Shown here: one piece after another, positions 27,178-36,604 of the stretch
How positions within the stretch are numbered: the stretch's first letter is position 1
How the letters are laid out: every line of letters starts with the position of its first letter
Assembly (NCBI GenBank): GCA_000613065.1
Contig: CBZS010000520.1
Coordinates: 1 to 42,682 of the forward strand
From: Richelia intracellularis
GTDB lineage: Bacteria; Cyanobacteriota; Cyanobacteriia; Cyanobacteriales; Nostocaceae
Length of the DNA stretch: 42,682 nucleotides
Reading direction: 5' to 3'
The notes under the pieces: generated by a model
Database searches by the model: none
Told to the model about the DNA's origin: nothing
The model's input: the letters and a program-made list of their open reading frames with translations, nothing else
Made by a program: the position numbers and the translations under genes

Positions 27178-28200
27178 ATGAAAGTACTGGTAACTGGAAC
27201 AGAAGGTTATCTTGGTTGTTTATTACCTCCCCTATTAATGGAAAGGGGATATGAAGTTATTGGTGTGGATACTGGCTTTTATAAAGTTGGTTGGTTATAC
27301 AACGATACTGGTGTAACAGCGAAAACCTTAAATAAAGATATCCGCCATATTAGTGCAGAAGATTTGCAAGATGTGGAAGCTATTGTACATATGGCGGAAC
27401 TTTCTAACGATCCTACAGGACAATTAGCCCCCCAAATTACCTACGAAATCAACCATCAAGGTTCTGTGAGGTTGGCTAAATTGGCGAGACAAGTGGGAGT
27501 ACGTCGGTTTATCTATATGTCGTCTTGTAGTGTTTATGGTGTTGCGACTGAAGGGGATATAATAGAAAGCTCCCCAGTTAATCCCCAAACCGCATATGCT
27601 GAGTGTAAAACTCTGGTAGAAAGGGATGTGCAACCCCTAGCGGATGATGACTTTTCTCCCACCTTTATGCGGAATGCCACAGCCTTTGGTGCTTCCCCCA
27701 GAATGCGCTTTGATATTGTGTTAAACAACCTCGCCGGTTTAGCATGGACAAGCAAAGAGATTAAAATGACCAGTGATGGTACACCATGGCGACCCTTAGT
27801 TCATGGTTTGGATATTTGTAAAGCGATCGCTTGTGCTTTAGATGCTCCCCGAGATATCATCCACAATCAGGTCTTTAATGTAGGGGATACGGCAAATAAT
27901 TATCGAGTCAAGGAAATAGCAGAGATCATTGCCGATATTTTTCCTGATTGTAAATTAATTTTTGGCAATAACGGTGCAGATAATCGCAGTTATCGAGTTT
28001 CTTTTGCAAAGATAAATACTGTTCTTCCTGGTTTTAAATGTGATTGGAATGCTCGACAAGGTGCACAACAATTATTTGATGTATTTCGTCACATTGATAT
28101 GAGTGCAGACACTTTTATGTTTAGGGGATTTACCCGTATCAAACAGTTAGAATATCTGATTCGTACCCAACAAATTGACCAAAGTTTCTTCTGGAAATAA
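27178..28200 (+). CDS. NAD-dependent epimerase/dehydratase (extended SDR)
   Basis: 340 residues. The Rossmann motif TGTEGYLG is at 6-13, the active-site serines SSCSVYG at 115-121, and the Tyr-Lys pair YAECK at 140-144, so it should be catalytically complete. Extended SDR enzymes of this type epimerise, dehydrate or reduce nucleotide-linked sugars. Its place directly behind rfbF and the LhgO-like gene suggests a CDP-sugar as substrate. Overall it resembles the short 'NAD-dependent epimerase' proteins of O-antigen clusters rather than RfbG, whose N-terminus and length differ. A hairpin follows 24 bp after the stop. Confidence 0.9.
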   Translation: MKVLVTGTEGYLGCLLPPLLMERGYEVIGVDTGFYKVGWLYNDTGVTAKTLNKDIRHISAEDLQDVEAIVHMAELSNDPTGQLAPQITYEINHQGSVRLAKLARQVGVRRFIYMSSCSVYGVATEGDIIESSPVNPQTAYAECKTLVERDVQPLADDDFSPTFMRNATAFGASPRMRFDIVLNNLAGLAWTSKEIKMTSDGTPWRPLVHGLDICKAIACALDAPRDIIHNQVFNVGDTANNYRVKEIAEIIADIFPDCKLIFGNNGADNRSYRVSFAKINTVLPGFKCDWNARQGAQQLFDVFRHIDMSADTFMFRGFTRIKQLEYLIRTQQIDQSFFWK

Positions 28201-28223
28201 GGTATTTACCCATAGTTATATTC

Positions 28224-28256
28224 ATATCCCCGATTTGTTTACAAAGTCGGGGATAT
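28224..28256 (+). terminator. Hairpin between the SDR and GT2 genes
   Basis: Stem ATATCCCCGA/TCGGGGATAT, 10 bp, loop 13 nt. It lies 24 bp after the stop of the epimerase gene. No T run follows, so it may only attenuate read-through. Confidence 0.55.
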
Positions 28257-28291
28257 AGACAACGTATATTTTTACCAATGCTCTCTTCAAA

Positions 28292-29251
28292 ATGACTAGA
28301 AAATTACTCACAATTGCTATTCCTACTTATAATCGTGCCGAATTACTCGATAAACAATTGGCATGGCTAGCTCAAGCTATTCAAGGTTTTGAATCAGAAT
28401 GTGAAATTATTATTTATGATAACCGTTCGTCCGATAATACCCAGGAAATTATTCATAAGTGGCAGCTACACTTTATGAATATTGTTCCGTTTCAAAATAA
28501 TATAAATCATGCCAATATTGGTGTGATGAGAAATATTGCCCACTGTATCAACACCGCCAACGGTCAATATTTATGGATGATTGGTGATGACGATCCCATT
28601 CAAAATAGAACCTTAGCCTATGTAATTAGTCAACTCAAGCAGTATCCAGAATTATCATTACTCACCCTCAATTTTTCTTGTCGTTATCAACCAACAGGTA
28701 AAATAATCTATGAACGTTGTTTCGATATAAAACAAGAAGAAATTAATCCTGATGGTCAAGCTGTATTCCAGCATTGCTTAGAAGAAAATCATTCTGGTAT
28801 TGGCTTTTTAAGTGCCCAAGTATATCGGACAAAAACCATTCAAAATGCATTAGCTAATTGGCCAGAAAGTATTAATAATATGGAAGCACAGGTATATTGG
28901 GCCGGTTACTGTGCACTGCACGGCAGCGTCAAAGTCACTGAAGATGTCTATTTAGAAAGTGCCTTTGGTAGTAGCTACTGGATGAAACAGCCAAAAGTTC
29001 TACTAAAGATGCAATATATAGATTTACCAACTATATATGCCAAAATTGAAGAAATTGGATATCCTAGTCAGTACTGTCGCAATTTGATTTTAAAACACTT
29101 TACCCATAATAACTGGAAAGTGTTTTTTGGAGCTTTAAGAAGATGGCCCATCATTGCACTCAACACTATTATTCCTTACCTAGCCTTGGTAGTTACATCA
29201 GTATGGGAGATTTTACCCCTACCAAAACCCATGGAATCTAGAAGCCATTAA
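28292..29251 (+). CDS. Family 2 glycosyltransferase (GT-A fold)
   Basis: 319 residues. The N-terminus IPTYNRAELLDKQLAWLAQA is the nucleotide-binding start, DNRSSDNT the second conserved loop, and WMIGDDDPI holds the DxD metal and sugar-nucleotide site at about 107-109. After about residue 230 a probable membrane-associated helix follows (NTIIPYLALVVTSVWEILPL), so it likely works at the cytosolic face of the membrane. It would transfer an activated sugar to a growing polysaccharide or glycolipid. Donor and acceptor cannot be read from sequence. It is the last gene of the sugar set. Confidence 0.88.
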   Translation: MTRKLLTIAIPTYNRAELLDKQLAWLAQAIQGFESECEIIIYDNRSSDNTQEIIHKWQLHFMNIVPFQNNINHANIGVMRNIAHCINTANGQYLWMIGDDDPIQNRTLAYVISQLKQYPELSLLTLNFSCRYQPTGKIIYERCFDIKQEEINPDGQAVFQHCLEENHSGIGFLSAQVYRTKTIQNALANWPESINNMEAQVYWAGYCALHGSVKVTEDVYLESAFGSSYWMKQPKVLLKMQYIDLPTIYAKIEEIGYPSQYCRNLILKHFTHNNWKVFFGALRRWPIIALNTIIPYLALVVTSVWEILPLPKPMESRSH

Positions 29252-29256
29252 ATTAT

Positions 29257-29280
29257 CCTCTCAAGCGATCGCTTGAGAGG
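29257..29280. terminator. 24-nt perfect palindrome built around a HIP1 site
   Basis: CCTCTCAA, then GCGATCGC, then TTGAGAGG: a perfect palindrome 6 bp after the GT2 stop. As RNA it can fold with a tight loop. No T run follows, so its role as terminator is uncertain. A further 8-bp stem (TATGGTGG/CCACCATA) lies at 29337-29358. Confidence 0.55.
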
Positions 29281-30162
29281 CAAAATATGATTGGAGCGGT
29301 TGCACCCACAACCAACCCAGGAAACTACCAACAAAATATGGTGGAAAATCCCACCATATAAATGAATTTAGGTGGGACTCTTTTGGTAGTACGGAGTATG
29401 ATATGAGAATAATAAATGACAAGTCGACCAGACTAGTATTGACAGCCTAAAATGTACTTGATGGAATTGGCTTGTAAAAAGTGAAAAAACAGGAACAGTT
29501 CCACGCCCTATCCAAGGATATACATAAAATCAAGGTATGTTTTGGTCACAAGCACGAAAACGATTTGAAGAAAGAGTTAGTTGGTTAGAGTAAGACAGCA
29601 TTTGTGGGTTAGAACACTCCCACATAGAGAGTAAGTTACTTGAGAATGGATACGAACTATTGAGACGGTTGTTACAAACAAAGATATTTTGATAAACGCA
29701 GTCAAGATGAAATACAGGGAGAGTATGCAGGCACAGACTCAGTAAACAGAACACACAAGAAAAAATTGTCGCGGAAATTGACCACATTATTTGGCACAGT
29801 AATCGCCAATAGAATCGGTTATGGAGGAAGAAAGATAAATACCCTATTTCCTTTGGATGGGGAGTTTAATCTACCAGCACAGCAATATTCTCATGGACTA
29901 AGACAGGGATATTATCCATGTGATTGAGTATTTGTGGAAAGCTGCATTTGTGTTTTATTATCAGACTTCAACACAGGCAGAAGCTAGGCAGAGCAAACGT
30001 TTACAGCTTATCCTTGAAGGTAAATCAAGTTCAGTTGCCCCAGGTATCCCCCGGAGTGCGACTTTACCCAAACTCACCCCCCAAGAACGTAAACCCGTGA
30101 ATCTATCCCACTAATAACAGAAGGTGATAATATGCCTGTTGAGTAAGAGGGGTTATATCATC

Positions 30163-31045
30163 TGATGGCTGGACGTTTTGAAGGACTGAGTAATTTGGAG
30201 TGGTCTTTGTTTGAGGATATTTTTCCGAGTTTGAGGATATTTTTCCGAAACCGCCAGACAAACGCGAACGAAGAATGCCACATTCTTCATTTCCTTATGT
30301 ACTCAATAGCTTATACCAATTTTTTATGAAGTAGCATAGACCTAGTAGGTATATATAAGCTTTTTACCCCATTAATTCTGTGCAGTTTCACATAAGAATG
30401 GTATTACTGTATATATTGATTACAGGGTGTCGTTGGTGTGAGGTTCCAAAAGGAGAAATATGGGCATAAAAGAGCTCTGCACATCGATGGCTCAAACGTT
30501 GGCAGTTGGACGTGACCTTAGAGGCTTTACAATCAGGAATATTGGGGATTGGACAAGATAAAGGGTTAATAAACTGAAGTTATGGCGGGGTGGACGGGTC
30601 TTTTTCCCCCTGGAAAGGGCGGTGGTGATGGTGTTGCTTACGGTGGAAAAGTAAAGGGTATTTTAATACACACTCTTACTGAAGGCTGAGGAATGCCTTT
30701 ATCCAATAGCACCAGACCTGCCAATGGTAGTGAAAGAGATCAGGTGATACCACTTCTAGACAGTGTAAAGGTTAAGACCAACAAACGGGGTAGACCCCAT
30801 AAACCCCTGAAAGTGCTTGCTGCTGACAAAGGCTACGATTCTAAGGATAAGGGCACTGCTTTACCTAGACATGGTATTAGGCCGCAATGGGCCAAGCGGG
30901 TTTGGAAGAGAAACAAGAACAAGGCCAGACCCATTAAAATTTCCGTCCCAGGTTTTCAACAAGAACCTTGTTTCCCATGGTTAAAAAAAATATCGTCGTC
31001 TTGTTTGTTGTGAGATGGGAAAGAATTTCAGCTCGTTTTGATGTT
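30163..31045 (+). pseudogene. IS5-family transposase, copy B
   Basis: The start MAGRFEGLSNLEWSLFEDIF is followed by a tandem duplication, then KPPDKRERRMPHSSFPYVLN, then the MITE-2. The same C run as in copies A and C (30606-30610) marks a frame change between the segment with the first aspartate (VDG) and PGKGGGDGVAYGGK. The block 30693-31013 (VIPLLDSVKVKTNKRGRPHK, then VLAADKGYDSKDK) carries the second catalytic aspartate. It is inactive. Confidence 0.8.
30314..30403 (-). repeat. MITE-2 copy 3 (90 bp) inside IS5 copy B
   Basis: Begins TACCAATTTTTTATGAAGTA and ends TCACATAAGAATGGTA. TTA flanks it at 30311-30313 and 30404-30406. The uninterrupted sequence at this point is seen in the IS5 copies at 9172 and 36605. 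Confidence 0.87.
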
Positions 31046-31484
31046 TTTTTGTCTCTTGCAACAATCCATATTTGGATTAACAAAACGATATTAGTGGGAT
31101 AGATTAGTGGATACCTGTGCTAGATATTTACTTAACAATGCCAAATACCTCAAATATGACGATTACTTAAAAGCTGGATTCCCCATGGCCACGGGGGTGA
31201 TTGAGGGTGCTGATTAAAGATAGGATGGATATCACTGGGGCTAGATGTACCATGAGTGGTGCTGAGGCTGTTTTACCCCTGGGTTATTTATACATCAGTG
31301 GCGATTGGGATGAGTATTGGCAGTTTCATCTACAACAAGAACATAAACCCAATCACCTGGCTTTGTACTCTAGTGGTATTCCTTTGCTCAAGCAAGTTCT
31401 CAAAGCTCGTTGTTCTACGATCCCTCCACCTCTTCCAATACCTATCTAAGTTCCACTCCCCGTCTTACTAAAACAGTCGCACCC

Positions 31485-32164
31485 TAATGATTTAGATGAT
31501 CAACCTCAACGATTTCGCCAGTCTCTGAATTGTTTGTCCTGTACTTAGGTTTCCAGAGGCTCTGCTTTAAGGTGGACTTTGTGCTTTTTTTGAGGATATG
31601 TGAACTACTGCTTAACTTGTTCCTTGACTCTGGCAAAGAATACAGGGGCTACACCTCCAAATCCAGGCAGAGACTCACACCACACATACCAAGGCGGAAC
31701 CTTGCCACTAGAAAGAACACTTCTTAGGTGCAAGCATGATGCTTTCAATAACTGTTTTACTGGGAAATCCATCACTTATTTTCGTGAGGGAAAAATTATG
31801 AGGCAACACTACAAAAAATACAGGTCGGATTTCCACACCCGAAAGTACGGCTAGCCCCAATCTTGAAATGAGGGAGTTTTCTCGTATACGTAGCACAATT
31901 GTAAGAGAGAAACTTAATCTCACCACACCTATATATTACTCTCCCACAAGAAAAACACCTAATATTCGGTGAACTACCGATGATTTTTGTCAAAGGTAAA
32001 AGGTAAAATCAAGTATTAACAAAATTTAATTTTTGCCTTCTGCCTATTTGCAGTTGTCTATACAGAAAGAATCTGGTGGGCGATCACCCCAGTCAGTTAA
32101 TCTTTCCCCAAGGCACTGCCCTCCGCTTTGTATATTCTTTGACTTTTAACTTTCCTATTGCTAT
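31485..32164. other. 680 bp without a recognised gene, before dnaJ
   Basis: No family can be assigned. The only protein-like open frame is on the minus strand at 31605-31772. The region just before dnaJ is A+T rich and should hold its promoter. Short plus-strand frames at 31530-31854 overlap each other without family features. Confidence 0.4.
31605..31772 (-). CDS. Possible small protein, 55 residues
   Basis: ATG 31772 to TAG 31605. It starts MDFPVKQLLKASCLHL, the middle is GKVPPWYVWCESLPGFGGVA, and it ends VFFARVKEQVKQ. The aromatic and glycine-rich middle with a charged end looks more like a protein than random frames around it. There is no clear ribosome site and no recognised family. It may be a real small gene or the tail of a lost one. 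Confidence 0.3.
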   Translation of the reverse strand: MDFPVKQLLKASCLHLRSVLSSGKVPPWYVWCESLPGFGGVAPVFFARVKEQVKQ

Positions 32165-33304
32165 ATGGCCCGCGACTATTATGAAACTCTGGGTGTCTCT
32201 CGTGACGCCGACAAAGAAGAACTCAAACGTGCTTACCGCCGATTGGCAAGGAAGTATCACCCGGATGTGAATAAAGAACCGGGTGCTGATGAGCAATTTA
32301 AGGAAATTAACCGCGCCTATGAAGTGCTCTCCGAGCCGGAAACTCGCGCTCGCTATGACAGGTTTGGAGAAGCGGGAGTCTCTGGTGCTGCAGGTGCTGG
32401 GTTCCAAGATATGGGAGATATGGGCGGTTTCGCTGATATCTTTGAGAGTATTTTTAGTGGCTTTTCTGGTAGTGGTGGTATGGGGGGTCCAAGCCAAAGA
32501 AGGCGCAGCGGACCTGTACGAGGAGATGATCTACGCCTAGACCTAAAGCTAGATTTTCAGGAAGCAGTTTTTGGTGGGGAGAAGGAAATTCGAATTTCCC
32601 ACTTAGAAAGCTGTGAGGTTTGTAATGGAACAGGAGCGAAGCCAGGAACCCGTCCCCAAAATTGTTCTACCTGCAGTGGCTCGGGTCAGGTGAGAAGGGT
32701 AACTAGAACGCCTTTTGGTAGTTTTACTCAAGTTTCTACCTGTCCCACCTGTAATGGTACAGGTATGGTAATTGAGGATAAGTGTGATGCTTGTGGTGGA
32801 AATGGCGCTAATCAAGTTACTAAGAAACTAAAGGTCACCATTCCTCCTGGGGTTGATAATGGCACTCGTCTACGGATATCAGGAGAAGGTGATGCGGGAC
32901 AACGTAATGGTCCTGCGGGTGATTTGTATGTATATTTATTTGTAAATGAGGATCGTGAGTTTCAAAGGGATGGTATAAATATCATCTCTGAGATTACTCT
33001 TAGTTATCTGCAAGCAATTTTAGGTTGCCGTTTAGAGGTAAATACAGTGGATGGCCCGGTAGAAATGATTATTCCTCCAGGTACTCAGCCAAATACGGTG
33101 ATGGAGTTGGAAAATCATGGCGTTCCCCGTTTGGGTAATCCAGTGAGTCGGGGAGACCATATGATTACGGTTTTAATTGATATTCCCACCAAGATTGCAC
33201 CAGAAGAGCGGGAATTATTAGAAAAACTCGCTAGTATAAAAGGTGAGCGTACTGGTAAAGGTGGTATAGAAGGTTTTTTGGGTAATTTATTTCACCAACG
33301 ATGA
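32165..33304 (+). CDS. dnaJ: Chaperone DnaJ (type I Hsp40)
   Basis: 379 residues, complete. The J domain with HPD is at 32-34, followed by a Gly/Phe-rich linker to about 118. The zinc-finger domain with four CxxCxGxG-type repeats spans about 150-215 ([32 protein letters not shown]), then come the C-terminal substrate-binding domains. It delivers unfolded proteins to DnaK and stimulates its ATPase. The last four bases ATGA are also the start of the next gene, so dnaJ and tusA are translationally coupled. grpE and dnaK are not directly upstream; a dead ISKra4 element and unassigned sequence lie there. Confidence 0.96.
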   Translation: MARDYYETLGVSRDADKEELKRAYRRLARKYHPDVNKEPGADEQFKEINRAYEVLSEPETRARYDRFGEAGVSGAAGAGFQDMGDMGGFADIFESIFSGFSGSGGMGGPSQRRRSGPVRGDDLRLDLKLDFQEAVFGGEKEIRISHLESCEVCNGTGAKPGTRPQNCSTCSGSGQVRRVTRTPFGSFTQVSTCPTCNGTGMVIEDKCDACGGNGANQVTKKLKVTIPPGVDNGTRLRISGEGDAGQRNGPAGDLYVYLFVNEDREFQRDGINIISEITLSYLQAILGCRLEVNTVDGPVEMIIPPGTQPNTVMELENHGVPRLGNPVSRGDHMITVLIDIPTKIAPEERELLEKLASIKGERTGKGGIEGFLGNLFHQR

Positions 33305-33558
33305 GTGTATCTTCCATTTCAAATCCTGATGCTCAATTGGACTTACGGGGTACTCCCTGTCCAATTAATTTTGTGCGGACAAAAATCCAGTTAGAACAGA
33401 TGACACCAGGTAGCTTATTAGAAGTATGGTTAGATCCAGGAGAACCAATTGAGCACGTTCCTGAGAGCTTGACAGTGGCAGGCTATGAGGTAGAAAAAAT
33501 TATAGACTGCGCTGACTACTTTTCCATGTTAGTGAGATGTTCTGTGACTTCTGCATGA
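33301..33558 (+). CDS. tusA: TusA-family sulfur carrier/transferase
   Basis: 85 residues, a small cytosolic two-layer alpha/beta fold. The cysteine that carries sulfur as persulfide is C20 in [14 protein letters not shown]; the common CPxP motif is here CPIN. TusA-like proteins hand sulfur on for tRNA thiolation, molybdenum cofactor or other pathways. The start overlaps the dnaJ stop by ATGA, and its own stop overlaps the rsgA start the same way. The cyanobacterial subgroup's precise partner is not known to me. Confidence 0.88.
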   Translation: MSVSSISNPDAQLDLRGTPCPINFVRTKIQLEQMTPGSLLEVWLDPGEPIEHVPESLTVAGYEVEKIIDCADYFSMLVRCSVTSA

Positions 33559-34649
33559 CAGAAAAATTTTTAGCTACTGAGGGACAGTTAAGGGGTACGG
33601 TGCTAGCCGTACAAGCGAATTATTATCAAGTACAACTAGATTTGGAGAATCGGGATAAGCTAAATTCTGTTTCTTCTATTATTCTTTGTACCCGCAGGAC
33701 GCGATTAAAAAAGGTGGGACAACAGGTAATGGTTGGCGATCGCGTTATGATTGAGGAAGTAGATCTAACCGAGGGACAGGGGGCTATCGCTGAGGTATTA
33801 CCTCGTTCTAGTGAGTTAGATCGTCCTGCGATAGCTAATGCTAACCAAATTCTTTTATTATTTGCTGTCGCGGAACCGCCTTTAGAACCTTACCAGTTGA
33901 GTCGATTTTTGGTGAAGGCTGAGTCTACTGGTTTAAATGTAATTTTATGCTTGAATAAGAGTGATCTCATTTCTCCGACTGAGCAGAAAGAGGTAGAGAA
34001 GGATTTATCTGAGTGGGGTTATCAAGCTTTATTTATCAGTGTTTATCAGCAACAAAATATTGAAATATTAACTCAACATCTGCAAAATCAAGTGACTGTT
34101 ATTGCTGGCGCTTCTGGAGTAGGTAAATCCAGTTTAATTAATTTATTGATTCCTAATGTACACTTGCGGGTAAGAGAGGTTTCTGGTAAGTTAGCCCGCG
34201 GTCGTCATACTACTCGCCATGTTGAGTTATTTGAGTTACCCCACAGTGGTTTACTGGCAGATACCCCTGGCTTTAATCAGCCAGATTTAGATTGTAGCCC
34301 CAATGAATTAGCTCACTTTTTTCCAGAGATTCGACACAGATTAGCAAATGCTAGTTGTCGTTTTAGTAATTGTTTACACCGAGATGAACCTGACTGTGTG
34401 GTTCGGGGGGATTGGGGAAGGTATGAGCATTATTTGGATTTTTTGGAATTAGCGTTCGCTCGTAAAATCCATTTGCAACAACAAAGCGATCCAGAATCGA
34501 AAGTAAAGCTGAAAACTAAGGGTAAGGGTAAAAAGCAGTATGAACCGAAACTAGAAAGTAAAAAGTATCGCCGTATTTCCCGAAAAACTCAATTACAGGA
34601 GTTACAGCAAATTTATCAAGATACGGATGATTTGGATGAAATAGATTAA
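33555..34649 (+). CDS. rsgA: Ribosome small subunit biogenesis GTPase RsgA
   Basis: 364 residues from ATG 33555, chosen over 33537 because it forms an ATGA overlap with tusA. RsgA is a circularly permuted GTPase that checks late 30S maturation and releases RbfA. An OB-fold domain comes first. The G motifs occur in permuted order: G4 NKSD (134-137), G1 GASGVGKS (185-192), G3 DTPG (236-239). The zinc site is C268, C273, H275, C281. The C-terminal tail is lysine-rich (KTKGKGKKQY). It is the third gene of the dnaJ-tusA-rsgA operon. Confidence 0.95.
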   Translation: MTEKFLATEGQLRGTVLAVQANYYQVQLDLENRDKLNSVSSIILCTRRTRLKKVGQQVMVGDRVMIEEVDLTEGQGAIAEVLPRSSELDRPAIANANQILLLFAVAEPPLEPYQLSRFLVKAESTGLNVILCLNKSDLISPTEQKEVEKDLSEWGYQALFISVYQQQNIEILTQHLQNQVTVIAGASGVGKSSLINLLIPNVHLRVREVSGKLARGRHTTRHVELFELPHSGLLADTPGFNQPDLDCSPNELAHFFPEIRHRLANASCRFSNCLHRDEPDCVVRGDWGRYEHYLDFLELAFARKIHLQQQSDPESKVKLKTKGKGKKQYEPKLESKKYRRISRKTQLQELQQIYQDTDDLDEID

Positions 34650-34895
34650 ACTTACTTAATTTAATCTTCCGAATGCTATGCTGACCCTTGGGAACCCTTA
34701 AGCTGAAATTCCCCCGGAGCATATGTACTAAACAGACCTTTAAGCTTTTACCTTCCAAAGCTTGAGAGTTTTTACAGAAAAGACCTGTACCCAGGTTATC
34801 AAAGATTGACTTAATATTTTGAGGCGATAAGTCTGACATAATTGTAGTCATGTATCTATAACGTATTCCTAACAGAAACTCTCCCCCAGCCGTTC
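34650..34895. other. Spacer behind rsgA with a short minus-strand frame
   Basis: Minus-strand frame from ATG 34851 (MTTIMSDLSPQNIKSIFDNL) runs into the rsgA coding region and ends at 34516. The first 60 residues look protein-like but are not recognised. It may be a leftover of a mobile gene. No terminator is clear for the rsgA operon. Confidence 0.35.
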
Positions 34896-36527
34896 TGCTT
34901 CGCTAGTCATACCGTGAGGACGGAAAAGTTTGTAAACGTACGCTTGCCAATGTTTCAAAACTGCCTTCGGAAACCGTAGATCATTTAAAAATTCTGCTTA
35001 AAGGAGGTAAAGCAGTAGAAGATTTAGAAGAAATATTTACAATCATTCGTAGCCGTCCTCATGGTCATGTGACGGCTACACTATCAAGCTTAATGAAATT
35101 AGGATTACATACCTTAATTGATAGTTCAAACAGCAAAATAAGAAGAATAATTGAGGCTATGATAGTGGCGCGTATTGTCAAACCAGCTTCTAAACTAGCA
35201 ACAGCAAGAAGGCTAGATGGAGAAACTTTTTTCTCCAGTTTAGGGGAAGTTTTAGGATTAGAAGGAGCAGATGAGGATGAATTATATTTGGCGATGTATT
35301 TTTTATTATAACGACAAGGATAAATTGAAAAGAATCTTGCCAAACTTCATCTGAAGGAAGGATGTTTGGTTCTATATGACGTTAGTTCTACATATTTAGA
35401 AGAAAAAGCTTGTCCGTTAGCAAAATATGGTTATAACCGTGAGAAAAAACGTGGTAAATTACAAATAGTATTTGGGCGATTATGTAATGAGAAGGCTTGT
35501 CCAATAGCAGTAGAAGTCTTTGAGGTAAAAAATACATCCGATCCAAAGACATTTACTAATCAAATAGATAAGATTAGCTCGAGATTTGGTATTAAGATAT
35601 TAGTCTGGGTCGGAACCCGTCGAATGATTACTCAAGCAAGGATTCGAGAAGAGTTAAAAGATAAAGAATGTTTAGACTGGATTAGCGCTTTAAGAGCGAG
35701 CGTCTCAAATCAAGAAATTAGTATAACAATCAGCGATTCAATTATCTCTTTTTGATGAACGAAATTGAGCATCAATTACAAGCGAAGATTATCCAGGGAA
35801 AAGATTAATAGCTTGTCTAAATTCTTTATTCGCAGGATAAAGAAAGAAAAATAGAGAATAATTATAACAAGCAAAAGAAAATAAATTAGATAAAATTGTT
35901 GCAGCAAATTCGATAAAAGCTCTTCCACTAAAAGCCGAGGATAATATTGGTGTAAGAGTTCTCTTCTATCTCAGAGAAATCAATCAAAAATTGATACAGA
36001 AGCAGTATTGGATGGTTTATATATTATAATTAGTACATCTTTGGATGAAGAAACTTTATCTGCTACGGATACGGTAAAAGCCGATAAAAATCTCTCACAA
36101 GTAGAACAAGCTTTCCGTAGTTATAAAACTGTTAATTTAAAATTTCGTCCAATTTACCACTATACAGCCGAACGTGTAAAAGCCCATATATTTCTATGTA
36201 TTTTGTCTTATTATTATGTAGAATGGCATATGGGATAACTTTTAGCTCCAATACTTTTTGATGAAGATGATTTGGAAGCAGCAGCAGCGAGAAAAGAGTC
36301 TGTTGTATCTCCTGCCAAAAAGAGCGAAAAAGCTAAAAATCAAGCGAACAAAAAGCGTACCTCAGAGAATTTGCCCGTTCATAGCTTCCAAACTTTATTG
36401 GATGATTTAGCTACAATTGTAAAAAATACAATTTCTACAACAATTGGTAGTAAATCCTTCGTTTTTTAGAAGATTACTCAGCCTACAGCTATACAACAAA
36501 GAGCAATAGATTTACTCTGAATTAGCA
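34896..36527 (+). pseudogene. IS1634-family transposase, second type, decayed
   Basis: Readable from LRxSYREDGKVCKRTLANV, with a stop in the first block, through DHLKILLKGGKAVEDLEEIF, SLMKLGLHTLID and LYDVSSTYLEEKACPLAKYG (catalytic aspartate region). The parts WVGTRRMITQARIREEL, VEQAFRSYKTVNLKFRPIYH (with the final glutamate) and TAERVKAHIFLCILSYYY follow, to QPTAIQQRAIDLL. At least five stops or frameshifts (35309, 35756 and others). It differs from the DUF4277 copies A and B. Clear element ends were not found. Confidence 0.82.
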
Positions 36528-36604
36528 TGATTTTTACCCAGTAAGCTTGGACTTTAAATATCTGTAAGTCTCACTTTGCATAGATTTCGTTTTTAGTCAA
36601 AGGG

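Larger units (their letters stand above)
30100..31105 (+). mobile_element. IS5-family element, copy B, nested in ISKra4 copy 3
   Basis: Ends AATCTATCCCACTAAT and ATTAGTGGGATAGATT are near-perfect inverted repeats. GTG flanks it, next to one extra base on the right. It carries the MITE-2 at 30314-30403 and a tandem duplication of about 22 bp (GAGTTTGAGGATATTTTTCC twice, about 30208-30250), which together account for its extra length over copy A. Confidence 0.85.
29533..31448 (+). pseudogene. ISKra4-family transposase, split and decayed
   Basis: The N-terminal block reads MFWSQARKRFEERVSWLE with a stop soon after. The block at 29920-30096 (IEYLWKAAFVFYYQTSTQAE to TPQERKPV) is cut by the IS5 element. 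Beyond it, VDTCARYLLNNAKYLKYDDY resumes at about 31106, then FPMATGVIEGA, a deletion, and KDRMDITGARCTMSGAEAVL to the end near 31448. It is inactive. Confidence 0.8.
29370..31484 (+). mobile_element. ISKra4-family element, copy 3, with nested IS5
   Basis: Left end AGGTGGGACTCTTTTGGTAG, right end ACTAAAACAGTCGCACCC. It is colinear with copies 1 and 2 but interrupted by the IS5 element at 30100-31105. It lacks MITE-2 at the site where copies 1 and 2 carry it. Confidence 0.82.

Noticed and set aside
31485-31600. HNH-like or TnpB-like remnant on the minus strand (SETGEIVEVDHLNH)
   Set aside because: One short EVDH-like stretch without zinc cysteines or the rest of the fold is not enough to call a nuclease.
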